Shown piece by piece: positions 48,880 to 61,020 of a DNA stretch of 64,000 bases. Origin of the DNA: Centroberyx gerrardi. Its lineage: Eukaryota > Chordata > Actinopteri > Beryciformes > Berycidae. Numbering within the stretch: position 1 is the stretch's first letter; each line of letters begins with the position of its first letter. The stretch lies in the NCBI RefSeq assembly GCF_048128805.1, contig NC_136019.1, forward strand, positions 11,208,905 through 11,272,904, given 5' to 3'. The notes beneath the pieces were generated by a model. It did no database searches. It saw only the letters and a list, made by a program, of their open reading frames with translations, and was not told the DNA's origin. Made by a program: the position numbers and the translations under genes.

Positions 48880-49090
48880 CCTGGAGTGTATGCGCGTTCA
48901 GACACGTTTTCACTTTTCCTCTTTTCCCGCCCTGTCCTAATTACTTCTATTTTTGGGATGGCCAGGCTCGCCAGACATAGAGCTAGTGCTGATAGATCAG
49001 GCGAGTATAAATAAACCGCGGCGAGGCCCTGCAAGGCGAGTCAGCAGGGGCAGAGGCCAGATAGGCTGCGCTGATTACCCCCATTATCAG
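48880..49090. promoter_or_regulatory. Compact motif-rich block with TATAAATAA and MEF2-like site
   Basis: CTAATTAC (48937-48944), CTATTTTTGG (48947-48956), TATAAATAA (49006-49014) and several GATA words (GATAGATC, AGATAGG, TTATCAGG) cluster within 200 bases of unique, GC-richer sequence. No exon is visible. It may be an enhancer or a distal promoter for the osteocrin-like gene (1.2 kb upstream of its start) or for plscr3. Confidence 0.3.
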
Positions 49091-49138
49091 GGACGGCTCA
49101 TTAGGGGCCTCTGAGTGTGTGTGTGTGTGTGTGTGTGT

Positions 49139-49510
49139 TGTATTTCTATTCTTTTGAGGACCAAATGTCCTTACAAGGAAACAAAGATGAGGAAAATCCT
49201 TCAAAATGAGGACGTTTTGCTGGTCCTTACTTCTTTAAAGGTTTAGTTTAGGGTTAAGATTTGGGTTTAGGCTAGGGTTAAGGTTAAATTAGGGGACTGA
49301 TTTGTGTTATGTTATCTAGGCCTACTTTAGGAGGAAGAAGAAAGGTTAGTTTAGGGTTGGGGCTTAGGTTTAGGGTTAAGACTAGAGTTAGGATTAGTTT
49401 AGGTAAGGGTTAAGGGTTCAGCATGTAGAGGAAAGGGTTAAAGTTAGGGTTAGGGGTTTGGGAATGAATGTAGTCAGTGAAGGCCCTCACAAGTAGTGTA
49501 ATACAAACGT
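49139..49510. repeat. Palindromic fish repeat with TTAGGG-like core
   Basis: The left end TTGTATTTCTATTCTTTTGA followed by GGACC and the right end GGCCCTCACAAGTAGTGTAA followed by TACAAAC are imperfect inverted repeats. The interior holds many GGTTTAGGGTTAAG-like words. TG runs abut both ends. This organisation recurs widely in teleosts and is not a telomere remnant as such. Confidence 0.6.
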
Positions 49511-49608
49511 GTGTGTGTGTGTGTGGGTGGGTGTGTGATAGAACCATCACAGCTTCATCCACCCGTTTCTGTGCATGTGCATGATTTACTGATTTATGAT
49601 ATAATGTG

Positions 49609-49611
<3 letters not shown>

Positions 49612-49650
<39 letters not shown>

Positions 49651-49660
49651 GTGTTTGTGT
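49612..49660. repeat. TG microsatellite
   Basis: A TG run with a few interruptions (GTGCGTG, GTTTGTG) just upstream of the 49670 promoter-like stretch. Confidence 0.85.
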
Positions 49661-49669
49661 GTCTAGAGC

Positions 49670-49745
49670 GACGTCCCTCACACCCCGCCCCTGCCCAGCG
49701 CCCTATAAGTATCCAGCATTGCAGCAGGTGCCAAATATAGACTCA
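49670..49745 (+). promoter_or_regulatory. Core-promoter-like stretch (GC boxes, TATAAG, CArG-like)
   Basis: CACCCCGCCCCTGCCC is followed by CCCTATAAGTATCC (49701-49714) and, 20 bases later, CCAAATATAG (49731-49740), one base from a CArG box. The order resembles a TATA promoter on the plus strand. No matching first exon of plscr3 could be tied to it. Confidence 0.3.
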
Positions 49746-50224
49746 GCAGAGACTGTGCCCTCGGAAAAGTTTCACCAAATGATGTAAACAATAAATAAAT
49801 AAATCAACCAAAAGACAAATAATGAGCTATAGTCTTAACTTTCACAGATTGAGAAAATATATCAAAAGCAGTTGTTAAGAAAAAGTTTGTGAGACCTTTT
49901 ATTCTGAAAAGCGAATGAAAGCCCTGTTAAATAAGTCGTTATAATAAGTTATTTTCATTTGTATTTAATAAAGCTGGACTGCCTTGTATATGATACATCT
50001 ATGTCAGCAGGAATTAAGTAGATTAAACCCATAACTGTACCACTATACTGGACATCAAGCTACTTTTGTTTTGTGGTAAGGTTTCATATTTTGTGTGAAT
50101 GGTCATAGTGTTTCACCTGCTTATTCTGAAAGGTTTCATTATCACATAAATTGTTTAAAGGGGATTTTGCACTGGAACGACACCCAGAGCTCAGAAATGG
50201 ACTTGTTACGAGCCTTTTTCTAGA

Positions 50225-50327
50225 ATAGTAGTTTTTCTAGGAGTAGAATAGTTTAGATTGGTTTAGATTATTTTAGTTTGCTGTGGCTATTTTACTATAC
50301 TTTAGCTATATACTGTATATACAGTAG

Positions 50328-50373
<46 letters not shown>

Positions 50374-50690
50374 TATACTTATTTTAATTTGGTTTTATTT
50401 ATTTCTTTTTTTTACTTTAGTTTTGTTTTCATGCAACAGGTCACACAAGGAACTTGGCAGAATCGAAGTTAATTTGGTTGAATTTATTTTAGTTTAGTTT
50501 GTTTCATTTAGTTTGGTTTGTCTTAATTTTTCAAGTTTAGCTCTTTTAGTTTAGTTTAGTTACTTTGTTTCATTTATTTTAGTTTGGCTTATTTTAGTTT
50601 CGTTTCGTTTCTTTGTTTCATTTAGTTTAGTTTGTCTTACTTTATTAAGCGGAGTTCATTTGATTTGATTTGATTTGACACTGGGACCTT
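50225..50690. repeat. Degenerate TTTAG/TTTAGTTTG array with TA run
   Basis: Many TTTAG and TTTAGTTT words in tandem or near-tandem, interrupted by a TA dinucleotide run at 50330-50370. Simple-sequence DNA. Confidence 0.7.
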
Positions 50691-51299
50691 GGCAGAATGT
50701 TTCGGTCCAGCTGACTCCTGGCTGTTGTCGCCCTCTCGCGGCCCTGCAGCAGCTGACAGGTTGAACACGCGCCGTGTTTATCTCCGCTGCCGAAGCTCTG
50801 CCCTCCTCCTGCTCACACTGATAATAACATGTTATTACCATCATGCGAATCCTCAGCTGCTTTGCTGCAAAAATACATTCACGAGAGCAGCTGTGACGGC
50901 TGATATGTGATAATAAGATACATGTGACTAAAACTGTGACAATGCAAGAAGAAATCACCATGCGGCTGCCTTCATCTGTCAAAATAGGAAAATGTGCAGG
51001 TTGTTGATCGTCTATATGGCGCTGCAGCTGTTTTAGACGTTTTCTACTGTCAAAACAAAATATACAAACGAATACATGCTTGCCTATTTCTGAATATGCA
51101 CTACAGTACAGTGGGCTCCATGATACATTTTGCAGGTCTTTCCTGCTCGCTGCATGGCTGTGAGCAGCTCCGATTTTGACTAAATTTGGTTCTGTGCAGC
51201 ATGTGTTCATGCAGCTACACGGAAGCTTCTTTAAGCATCATGTGAGCATGAAGGGGAGGAGGATATTTCAGAAAAAAACAGAAAGTATGAGGAGGGAGG

Positions 51300-51462
51300 A
51301 GTGACAGCAGGCAGCGACACAGGTTAAGAAAGCCAATGCAAGCAATTCAACTGCGACCATAAAGCGACTCCTCCGCTCGATAGATTAGGGGGTTTTAGCT
51401 GTTTTTTAATCATTATTTTGATTTTTCTGGTTGGAGCAGAGAAGCAGCCAACAACTCGAGAG
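51300..51462 (+). other. Probable plscr3 5'-untranslated exon
   Basis: A GC-richer stretch ending in CAACTCGAGAG|GTAAGATT at 51462 is the best donor upstream of the plscr3 start exon, which itself begins at 52252 after a CTCC-rich tract ending CCTCCAG. The left boundary is a guess. Confidence 0.4.
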
Positions 51463-51541
51463 GTAAGATTCTTTATCTTTTACCCCCATTTTCTATTGAT
51501 AAGTGAAGGATTAGAACGTTTTGCCTTGTACCACCAGGCAC

Positions 51542-51545
<4 letters not shown>

Positions 51546-51616
<71 letters not shown>
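51546..51616. repeat. Compound TG/AG microsatellite
   Basis: A TG run (51546-51584) passes directly into an AG run (to 51616), inside the first plscr3 intron. Confidence 0.9.
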
Positions 51617-51618
<2 letters not shown>

Positions 51619-52107
51619 GCGGGGGGTAGATCAGTGTCAAAAAGTCATGCATTATGCTTTAAAATGAAACACTGGTGACTGTCTCTAAACTGGAAATTCA
51701 GGTTGAGTCATTTCCCCTATAATCATCAGTGTGTTGTGAAATAAAAAGCAGGCAGAGCGGGGTGGGATGAGGGAGAGGCGAGGTGGATCTCCACACACAC
51801 ACACACACACACCACACCCACTTTCCATGCGTCTTGTCCTCTTGCCCTGCAAAACATGAAACATCAGGAACAAAAGAACCATTTGCTCCGCATTAGTTTC
51901 CATTGTGTCACTAAAAACCCGCGTGTTTCCCAGTGTGAGCGCTGAGAACTGGACTTGTGGACTCCTGACTTGGTTGTAAACCTGAACCGGATGAACTGAT
52001 GTGGTTTTATGAGGAACAGGAGGCAGAGTGTGATTGGAGAAGTCACTCAAAATGATGATATTATGACTGAATGATCTGGGTTATATGTTATTGTTGTGAC
52101 TGTGTCT

Positions 52108-52110
<3 letters not shown>

Positions 52111-52145
<35 letters not shown>
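52111..52145. repeat. TC microsatellite
   Basis: A TC run of 35 bases, about 105 bases upstream of the plscr3 exon-2 acceptor. It adds to an already pyrimidine-rich stretch. Confidence 0.9.
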
Positions 52146-52152
<7 letters not shown>

Positions 52153-52322
52153 CAACCCCTCCCCATGTTCTGATTTACACCCCCCCCTCTCTCTCTCCCT
52201 CTTTCTCTCCCACTCTCTCTCACTCTCTCCCTCCTCCTGTCATTCCTCCAGTTTCCCATAGCGACCCTGGGAGTGGACCAGGAAGTGTGACCTCCTTTCA
52301 GTCTCTTTCTTAACCGCTCACC

Positions 52323-55300
52323 ATGTCTGCTCCTGGTAAGTGGAAAATACCACTAGATTTGTTTCAGATCTCTTTGTTTAATTAAAGATACCATCCAGAT
52401 TAATTTCTCTGGCCTGTTGTAGATGCAAAATAAGCTTTTGTGGGACTTTCCTAGCTCGTTACAAGTCAAAATAGATGGCTATTTGTGGATACAGCTGTCA
52501 CAAAGTGTCAGTCCTGGGATCAGAAGCTCAAACGATAACTTCCAGATTGGAAAGTAATGTGTGTTGTGCTGCAATTACTGATTGGGTTTTGAAGAAGAAA
52601 GTTTCTGCACAAGTGAATTGTTTTCTGATACTGATGTGAGAGCTGTGATGTGACCACCTCAATCTTTATTAAATTTTGTGGAATAAAGATAAGAAAAATC
52701 CATGCTTTGACCATGGTGAATAGATTTTTTCTCTCTGTTTGTACTTCTATCTTAAAACACGGGCTGAGACAGCGACTTTGTTGAATAGTTCAGGATCTTG
52801 GCTAGACATCTGGGTGCTTTTCCCATCGTGAGCCTTATTTATCTTACACTCCTCTCTCCATTATTCACACAGATTACAACCCGCCGTTTTGTCACGTCGC
52901 GTCCTGTAGACTTTGTGAAAGTATTCCTCTCTTTTCATCTCAAAAGTTTCCGTCATATATTTTCCTCCAGTGAGCATCATCACTGTATGTAGGGAGTGAA
53001 GGCCGTGTTGACGCCCTCCAGATCCCACGAGGCCTCAAGAGAAACCTTATCCTCCCCCAAAAGTGGTGAAATATGAAAGGAATGTTTGCATGAAAACTGA
53101 AGTGAAAACACCCCGACATTTCACCAGCCTGTCCGCAGTATTCTTCCATTCGCTGTCCAAATTTCATTTTCCTTCTGAATAGAAAAGAGCAGAAACACGG
53201 GAAGTGGACAGCGCTGCTGAAGGTGCCGGTGTGTGTCACTCTGCTGAGTCTCAGTGTGTGTGTGTGTGGGCATGTCTGTGCTCGGGAGGGAAGCCTCTGG
53301 TTAAAGTTTTTCGAGTTTTGTTTCCCTCAAGTGGAGGAAGGAATGCGGAAAGAGGTGGAGCAACAAGTAACAAAGTTCATTACTCACATCCTCCGTTTGG
53401 CTTCAGGCTCTGGTTAAAATGACAGATCTGCGTTTTTGACTGTCGTCCTCAGTGATTTGAGACTTAAATTTAGGAAAGTCTTCATTCCATTTATTTAGCT
53501 TTCAGTGGTCTGTGCAATCAGAGCGCTCATGGTCTCAATCACGAAAACCCCAGTGAGGTTTGATTGGGTGCAGTCTGTCGATACCAAATAGTCAAATGAC
53601 CTCCAAACCAGGTTAGCAGACGTGTTAGGGACCATTGTTGGACCGTCTGACGACAAAACCTGTTTGGTCAGCTGAGAGTCAAGTTGCTCACCACAGCACA
53701 CAAGCAAATACTCCTGAACCATCAAGACTCATGACATCATGGCGTGTGACACTGGTTTCTGTTGTGGGAAGGAGCTGTGGTGCGCCAAATAACACATAGA
53801 TTATGAGAGAATAAAAATTACAAAATGTATACCAACACAACATCAAATGCAAGATATTCTGTATCTGTATCTCTATATACTGCACCGAAAAGAAAAAGAA
53901 CATGCAAGTAGCATCCAAAATAGAGGCGGGAAATTCACAAGAAAGGAGACATTTCAAGTCTTTTTGGTTGAGTTGACACCACCGGCTGAGAGAGAAGAAT
54001 AGATAATTATTTATGTAAATGGTGAATTCTATTGTATAGTACTACCTGAATGCCATTTCTATGTCCTGCCGTTGTTTGAACACTTCTTTCTTCTGTCTTT
54101 TGTCTTCTTCTTTTATTCTTGAACACCAAAGGACCACAATGGAAATAAGCCCAGGGATTTCTTGTTTTTTTATTCATTTTTCAAGTATATACAGCTAACT
54201 TGTCTCTGTCTCCTTCAGAGCTGATAGCTGTATATCTTGTTTTTTTAAATTGCATCAAATAAAATCAATTAATATGTGGAAGTGTTTGGCCATAGGATCG
54301 TCCAAATCGCCTTCCTGAGAGCGGTTTTGTGTTTTGACACGATCCTGTAGATGTAATTTAGTTCGTCCAGCGGAGAACACATGACAGTCAGGACATTCCA
54401 GTTTGTAAATTATAAACAAGACAAGGTTGGCGCCTCATGCACGGTGGTGTTAGGATTCTTTTTATTGAGTAGCCATTTAAGGTAATTGTCCACAATCCAC
54501 ATATTATCCCTGGCTACTTTAAACTCTTTCTGAATGACTGTAGGCTGACTGATTCAGTATTCTGTCACTGAAGTGGATCCTCTTGAACCTGATGTCCTCT
54601 GTAAAATACAACTGTAGCTGCCCCTGTATTATCGTGTTGAATAACAATGTGTCTGCCTTGTGACATGTTCTGTATTGTTTGTATTGTTTTTGTCTCAGAA
54701 ACTCAGGGCACAAAAGAACAAACAACATCTGAACATCAAAAATCCACTTTCTGTGTGTAAAAGTTGTGATGATGTTTATATCATTAGCAAACGTTGAAGT
54801 GCAGGCCCGCATTTTGAGATCAGAGGGCATGGGAAAGTTTTGAAAAACTGATTTTTTTTCATTTCTCATCAAGAGTCTTTGCACACACAAGATAACTGAC
54901 ATGCTCAAACAAACTGGATTGATGCTTCAAACAGAAAAAAATATGAAATATATGATCGTGTCTCAGTGGATACTTTCTTCTTAAGAGATAATTAACAATA
55001 TGCAGCATTTGGGCCGGCACTAAAAATGAAGTTAAATAGCCTAAGAGTGGAAAAAAAAATTCTTTGGCTGGTGACACAGTTGACACACCCATGTCAGGTT
55101 TGCAAGTAAGAATTGCTTCACTTTCAAGCTTTGAACCAGCAGTTGAAGCCGTTACTGATTAGTGTGGTTTGTTTTGGTCAGATAAGAATCCAGAGGCAGT
55201 TGAATGTTTGCCCAAATAAAGACTGTTATCAGTTAAGTGTACTCCAAAATCAATAAAAACAGAATATAAAGAAATAAAACAATGAAAATTTAAATCTGAA

Positions 55301-55392
55301 AATACTAACACATCTTTATGTGCTGCAGCCCTGTATATTTACATGCTGTCCTTCCCTCATGTGGTCTTTTCCTGTAAGCAGTGTCAATCTGC

Positions 55393-55431
<39 letters not shown>

Positions 55432-57719
55432 CTTGGCTGTCCGGACGTTGCCTGATAGGAATAACAAATAGTTGCAGACGTCCTCTTAATGGTATTGTTG
55501 TCCCAGTGGGGGAATAGCAGGACGCCCCACACACTTAGTGAAAGTGACTTGCTCCCTCTGCGGTGTATCGTACTGTGATGTGGTGCAACGAAGGCCTGAG
55601 GGTATTTCCACGTGTTTCTGCATAATGTTATTAGTGTCTGGCATTGGAAGATAGGAAGTTAAACCCAGGTGTCGGCATGTAAAAAACATCTGATCAAGAT
55701 TCCTGAGATTAGATGTTGAAACCATGTGTCATATGTTTCATGGATACAATGAACTTCTGTCGCGTCCAGGATGAATTTGAATGTGGTCTGGTTTTGGTCC
55801 GGGTGTCTAATAATAGTTCCTACTATAAAATGAGGAAAACTCTGTCTGGCTGTCTGCATCCATTTTGCTCCTCAATGGGTTGGCCAATCAATCTGAAACT
55901 GCACATGGGCATTGAGCATTGGCATAGGCAGGGACTGACGAAGCTGATTTTTCCATTTTCCCAAATTTACGCTGTTTATGCACATTTTTGGCAAGTCTGC
56001 ACGTAGTTGTGGCGCGCGCATCCCCGAGTATGGACTAGTTAAATTATTAAAATAAAGTGTAATATAATGTTGAGGTGAGACAGTATGTGGATGATGTTTG
56101 TCTTTTCCCCAGGTTACCCCGGCGCTGCCGGCCAGGCTCCCTACCCCATGCCCCAGCCTGGCGGATACTCCACAGCCCCTTACCCCGTTCCCCAGGGGGG
56201 GTACGGAGACCCCAGCCAACCCCCCCCGCCAGTAGGCTTCAACATGGGCTACCAGCCTCAGCCTCATCCGGGACAACCCGTCATGTACCAGCCAGGGCCG
56301 GTGGGCCATGGCCCGGCTCCGGGCCAGAGTCCCATGCAGGGGCCGGAGTACGGAGGGCCTCCGGGGGGGATCTCCCCCGCCCCGGCCTCAGCTCCAGCTG
56401 TGGTTGCTGTTGGGGTCCCACCTGGGCTGGAGTACCTCACACAGGTAGGCCGGGGAAATGAGCCAGGGGCAGCAGGAGTACAGTTGCTACTGCAAGAAAT
56501 GTATTGAGTCTTAAAATCCTGTTTTTCTTAAAACGAGTGAAAGATCAGCCAGTGGAGTGAGATAATTTCACTTGCTGGAATCGACTCCGATAGAGTAAAC
56601 CACAGGAAGCTACACTTGAGACCGCTGTGTATGTGGCACCCAGGAGGCTAAGCTGTAGAATGTCTGTTGTAAGGGAAAGCGTTCTTGCTAAGTACCTCAT
56701 TGTGCATATTTCACAACAACTTTGTCATATTTAAGTGAAATAAATCGCCACACTGTGGATGTAGCCATAGTCTACACAGCTAGTTTCTCTGACACAGTGA
56801 GCGAGCCTGATACCTCTTGGCCAATTAGCTATTTATGTAGACAGACAGAAAGAAATGGTCGGAAAAGCAAAATCAACAGCTACCAAGAGTTTCTGTTCAG
56901 TTTTGACTCCTTGGCTGAGAGGGGAACCTGAGGAGCCGACTCTTTTGGGGTCGACTCTCCAACACCAAGACGAGTATCAAGATAGTCTCACTTGAATCAA
57001 GAAAATTCTTGAAACAAGTTGATTTGTCCCTATTGGCAGATTTTTTCACTTGTTTTAAGAAAAATATGACTCTAAAACTCTCAGCACAAACTAACTGACA
57101 TATTCAGATGGATATCTAGATTTCATCATGGCTGTTGTTTAATAAATACGATATGGTTATGGTGTTTTGCAGTTTATCTCTCTCACATGGCTTCCTCTTG
57201 TGTTTCAGATTGACCAAATTCTGATCCACCAAAAAGTGGAACTTCTAGAAGGTAAAGCTTGTTAGTCTTCCCACAACGTTTCCTCAGACCTTAGTAAACA
57301 GGAAGGCAATCTTTTTGTTCCTCTGGCTAGCTTCAACCCACTCATTAATAAATCAGAAAGATAAAGTGACCTCAGCCATCTGACCTCTTTACTTATCTGT
57401 GTACTTCCTTCTTCCCACCATGTCCACCCTTTTCCCATTCCACTTTCCCCCGACTCCTTCCCTCCCCTCTTCTCCCCTCTTCTTCCTCCTCTGCCCAGCG
57501 TTCATCGGGTTCGAGACCAACAACCAGTACGAGATCAAGAACAGCCTGGGCCAGAAGATCTACAAGGCCAAGGAGAAGAACGACTGCTGCACCAGGAACT
57601 GCTGCGGCTCCCTGCGCAGCTTCGACATGAAGATCAAGGACACCATGGACAGAGAGGTCATCCGCCTCATACGGCCCTTCCGCTGCGTCTCCTGCTGGTG
57701 TCCCTGCTGCCTGCAAGAG

Positions 57720-57770
<51 letters not shown>

Positions 57771-60381
57771 TGAGTCAGTGAGTGTCAAAAGCATTTCTGA
57801 GTGACCTTATCTTATATTGATTTAGCATGCCCAAGACCAATAATGTAACAATTCACAAGTCTATTGAGTGCCAAACTTGCCCTGAAAATCTACTTGAATT
57901 AGTCCTGGGCAAACAAACACTCCTTGATATCTGGATTCTAATATTTGACCTAAGTGTTGTCATGCTGAGGTTCAAAGATAACTGTGTTGTTGATATCGTT
58001 AATATTTAACCGTATTGATCTTCTGTACAGTTTATGACTCTGGAGATTAAGCCAGGACTTGCTAATGCTGTTGATTTACAGTTTTAACTTCACTGACCTA
58101 TCCCCTAGGCATATCTTAACAATAAACTTTATTTATAGGGCAACTTTTGAGATAAACTGAAAAAGAACACCAGATAAGGAAAACGGTAAAAACAGCCAAA
58201 ACAAAAAACAGCAGTGATAAAATGAACAGATAATAAAATAACAGAGATGGTAGCGATCCGTCTAGACAAAAAAAAGTGAAAGCAAGTTTATAAAAGTATA
58301 TGTTTTTAGGAGTGATTTAAAAGAAGACACAGAAGAAGCTGGCCTGCTTTCCTCTGGCAGCTTGTACCATAATGTGGGTTTTGGAACGGCTAACAGCGGC
58401 GTGCCCGAGGAGCTCAGGCTGCGCTTTGGCTTGTTTGGGGATTAAAAAGCTTCATGCCTCACCCCAGTCGTCTCCAGCCGTGTGCCATTCAGAGCAGAGT
58501 GTGTGCAGGTTCTCACTCCAACCAAACGCTACAGCAGCTGATTTCACAGATTAACACACCTTCAACCAGAGAGGAGGAACTTATAAGTGAATTCAGCTGC
58601 TGTAGTGCCTCATGTTTAGAAGCCGTTGCCTTGTGTTACTGTTGCGTTGCTGCGTGAGGAGGGGAACCGAGCGCCGGTTACACTCTCTTTGTGCGGCAGC
58701 TTGCTCAGGCAGGGTTTTGTTAAGCCTCTGAATGGCCCTTTGTCAGTCCAAACTATCTCCTAGACTCCCCTGATCCTCTGCCATCCCTCCACCTCTGAGA
58801 CCTTCCTCTCTCTCTCTCTCTCTGTCTCTGTTTAATCACATTGTTGGCAAGCGGGCTACAGTACGTTCCCATGGGCCCGAACCCAAGCCTGCACCCTCAC
58901 TACAGTGCTGTGCTCTGTTTACCGGCCAGACAGCAGCCATGTGAAACATATTATCTTTGTTATGCCACAATCGAGCAGTCACCGGCTCACTTATCACTCT
59001 TCTGCTGTCCCACGTGACACGGTGAGGAACCCCGTGATGTTTTATTTATAGCCGCAGTGTCAAGGGTTGAGGGCAGATTTTAGCGCTTTCTATTTCTGTG
59101 CTCGTGTGTCTTACTCGCACCTGTGTATGTCAACCACAGATGGAGGTCCAGGCGCCGCCCGGCACCACCATCGGCTATGTGAAGCAGGACTGGCACCCCT
59201 GTGTGCCGCGCTTCTCCATCCAGGGAGCCAACAAGGAGACGCTCATGAAGCTGGAGGGGCCCTGCTTCGCCTGCAACTGCTGCGGGGACGTCAACTTTGA
59301 GGTCAGCCTGGAGTCTTGTTGTGTCGGCTGGGGAAACTCGGCTCCTTTGGGTAGATTTAATGTGGCTCAGCAGAGCAGGTTCAGTGACAAATCCATCCTC
59401 AACGCCCCACAGCTATACAATCTAAACCGAAACCGGAGTTAAACTTTACTTTATTGAGTAAAGTTTGGGCTTTGTGGCCAGAACTGGAACTGGCCAGAAC
59501 AGTGTGACTTACTGAGGTATTATACCACTTCCTCTTGCAGTCAGAGATATTCACCTCCCCAAATTCAAAACCATATGCACATATTTTGAACACCTTCCAA
59601 CAAACAAAACACTCTAGGAGATACATTCTAGGAGAAAAGGATTGTGCCAAGCCTGTCATCGTCTCAGACAGGAGAACAACTGACAATGTAAAAAAGAAAA
59701 ATATGTCATCAACACTGTTTGAGAATGTAAAATGTATGTTTTTAGATAAATTGGTTGACTGTTTATTATATTTAAATTTAATGACTCATCAGTTGTATAT
59801 TTATTGCTCATTGTCACTTTTGATTACTGTCATTTGAATTTGTTAACTTTGCTAGTGGGGTTGGCCACACTTTTTATTTTTGGTGACACCTCAACATCTG
59901 GAGAGACTGCTGTGAATGCAAATAAATGTCAGCTCTCCAGACTTAGCAAAAAGAGCTAGTGTCCCACTCTCTGTGCGTTCTATCAAGATAACATTACACT
60001 GTGGTGACAGTAATGGGTGACAACGTGTTATGGACCCTGTTGTTGTGATTCCTCTGCAGCTGAAGGGGAAAGATTCTGACAAGCCCATCGGACGCATCAG
60101 CAAGCAGTGGAGCGGACTCCTGAAGGAGGTCTTCACAGACACAGACAACTTCGGCATCCAGTTCCCGCTGGACATGGACGTCAAGATGAAGGCCGTGCTC
60201 ATGGGAGCCTGCTTCCTCATTGTAAGTCCATATGTAGTTTTACCCGTGGGACTATTGTTCATTTAATCCATAAAGTAAATCCAGAACGATGATCATTTCC
60301 CTCTTTGTTTTCCCTCTGCAGGACTTCATGTTCTTTGAGAAGGTCGGGGAAGCGAACCAGCGCAGCACCGTGTTTTCGTAA
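52323..60381 (+). CDS. plscr3: Phospholipid scramblase 3
   Basis: Eight coding exons or parts, 52323-52335, 56113-56444, 57209-57251, 57499-57719, 59140-59301, 60060-60221 and 60322-60381 (the first holds only MSAP plus one base), join in frame to 330 codons. The N-terminal 115 residues are Pro/Gly/Gln/Tyr-rich ([19 protein letters not shown]), typical of scramblases. The domain then runs from [20 protein letters not shown] and includes [18 protein letters not shown], a Cys-rich palmitoylation cluster [12 protein letters not shown] (192-203), the Ca-binding stretch [14 protein letters not shown] (284-297) and a C-terminal hydrophobic helix [14 protein letters not shown]. It mediates Ca-dependent lipid movement; PLSCR3 is mitochondrial in mammals. 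The plscr3 choice over plscr1/2/4 rests on synteny. Corrected count: seven coding segments. Intron 1 (52336-56112) is long. Confidence 0.93.
55395..55430. repeat. TG microsatellite in plscr3 intron
   Basis: An uninterrupted TG run of 36 bases. Confidence 0.95.
57720..57772. repeat. TG/AG microsatellite at a plscr3 splice donor
   Basis: The donor GT at 57720-57721 is followed by CTG and then an uninterrupted TG run to 57760 and an AG run. The exon ends CTGCAAGAG at 57719. Confidence 0.9.
58119..58420 (-). mobile_element. LINE-derived remnant in plscr3 intron
   Basis: CAATAAACTTTATTTATAGG, an A-rich stretch, and AGGAGTGATTTAAAAGAAGA followed by CTCTGGCAGCTTGTACCATA form the familiar order of a fish LINE 3' region read in reverse. 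Degenerate, with approximate boundaries. Confidence 0.45.
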
Positions 60382-61020
60382 CAGAAGAAAAGGGAGAGGA
60401 AAATAAGAGCATGAGAGCGAGGACTTTCTCCAAATCCTGCGTTGCTCGTTCTCTGTCCGTGCACTCTGTTTTTCCGTTCCCATTTTAAGATCCTTCCTCT
60501 TTCAGATTCCAGATTCCGTAGCTCCTTCCTGAATCCAAAGCCTGCGGGAAGCTGCCGTACTGCCAATCCCAGAATCCTTTGTGTTACACATGAACCAGTA
60601 TGAGTTAATGAGCTAAGTTTGATTCCAGATGTCCTCCGTGGATTGTTTTTGTGCCTCCATCCAAATTCAGTGACTGACATGTTGCCTGACCTCTTACATT
60701 CCATATTTATCTAGGTTTTTAAACGAGTGAAAGTGATTTCAGTCTGTATTTGTAAGTTTTGCCCTTTATCATGGAGAAGTGCCTCCAGCTCAGACGTTGT
60801 GTATCCCTGCCAAAGACTAAAGCAAGTCAACCTCATCATCTTGAGTGTGTTTTTCAGTGCCTAAGAAGTATTCAGTGAATATCAACACACATCTCAGATG
60901 AAAGGTTTGGGTTTTGGGTTGAATGTGCATTATGCTACAGTGTGTTTAGTGTGACATTTCATATTTATGCCATATGTCTTGTCTTGATATATTAGCATTA
61001 CACTCTTACTCTCTAGTAAT

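Larger units (their letters stand above)
47980..51290. other. Spacer between the osteocrin-like gene and plscr3
   Basis: No coding exon was recognised. It is repeat-rich: a C/T-rich block (47965-48025), a LINE tail (48379-48480), CA and TG runs, a palindromic repeat with TTAGGG-like words (49139-49510), a TA run (50330-50370) and a degenerate TTTAG array (50225-50690). Two compact GC-richer stretches with TATA-like words (48880-49090, 49670-49745) stand out. The minus-strand frames at 48498-49034 and 50656-51210 look fortuitous. Confidence 0.5.

Noticed and set aside
48498-49034. 178-codon minus-strand frame with repeated KADGK units
   Set aside because: Runs through a short tandem repeat, a CA run and the TATAAATAA block. 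No homology; simple-sequence artefact.
49139-49510. Interstitial telomere repeat
   Set aside because: TTAGGG-like words are irregular and enclosed by inverted repeats with TG flanks. It fits a known type of dispersed fish repeat better than a telomere fusion.
50656-51210. 184-codon frame on the minus strand
   Set aside because: No recognisable domain, odd composition, and it crosses from a TTTAG simple array into unique spacer. Probably chance.
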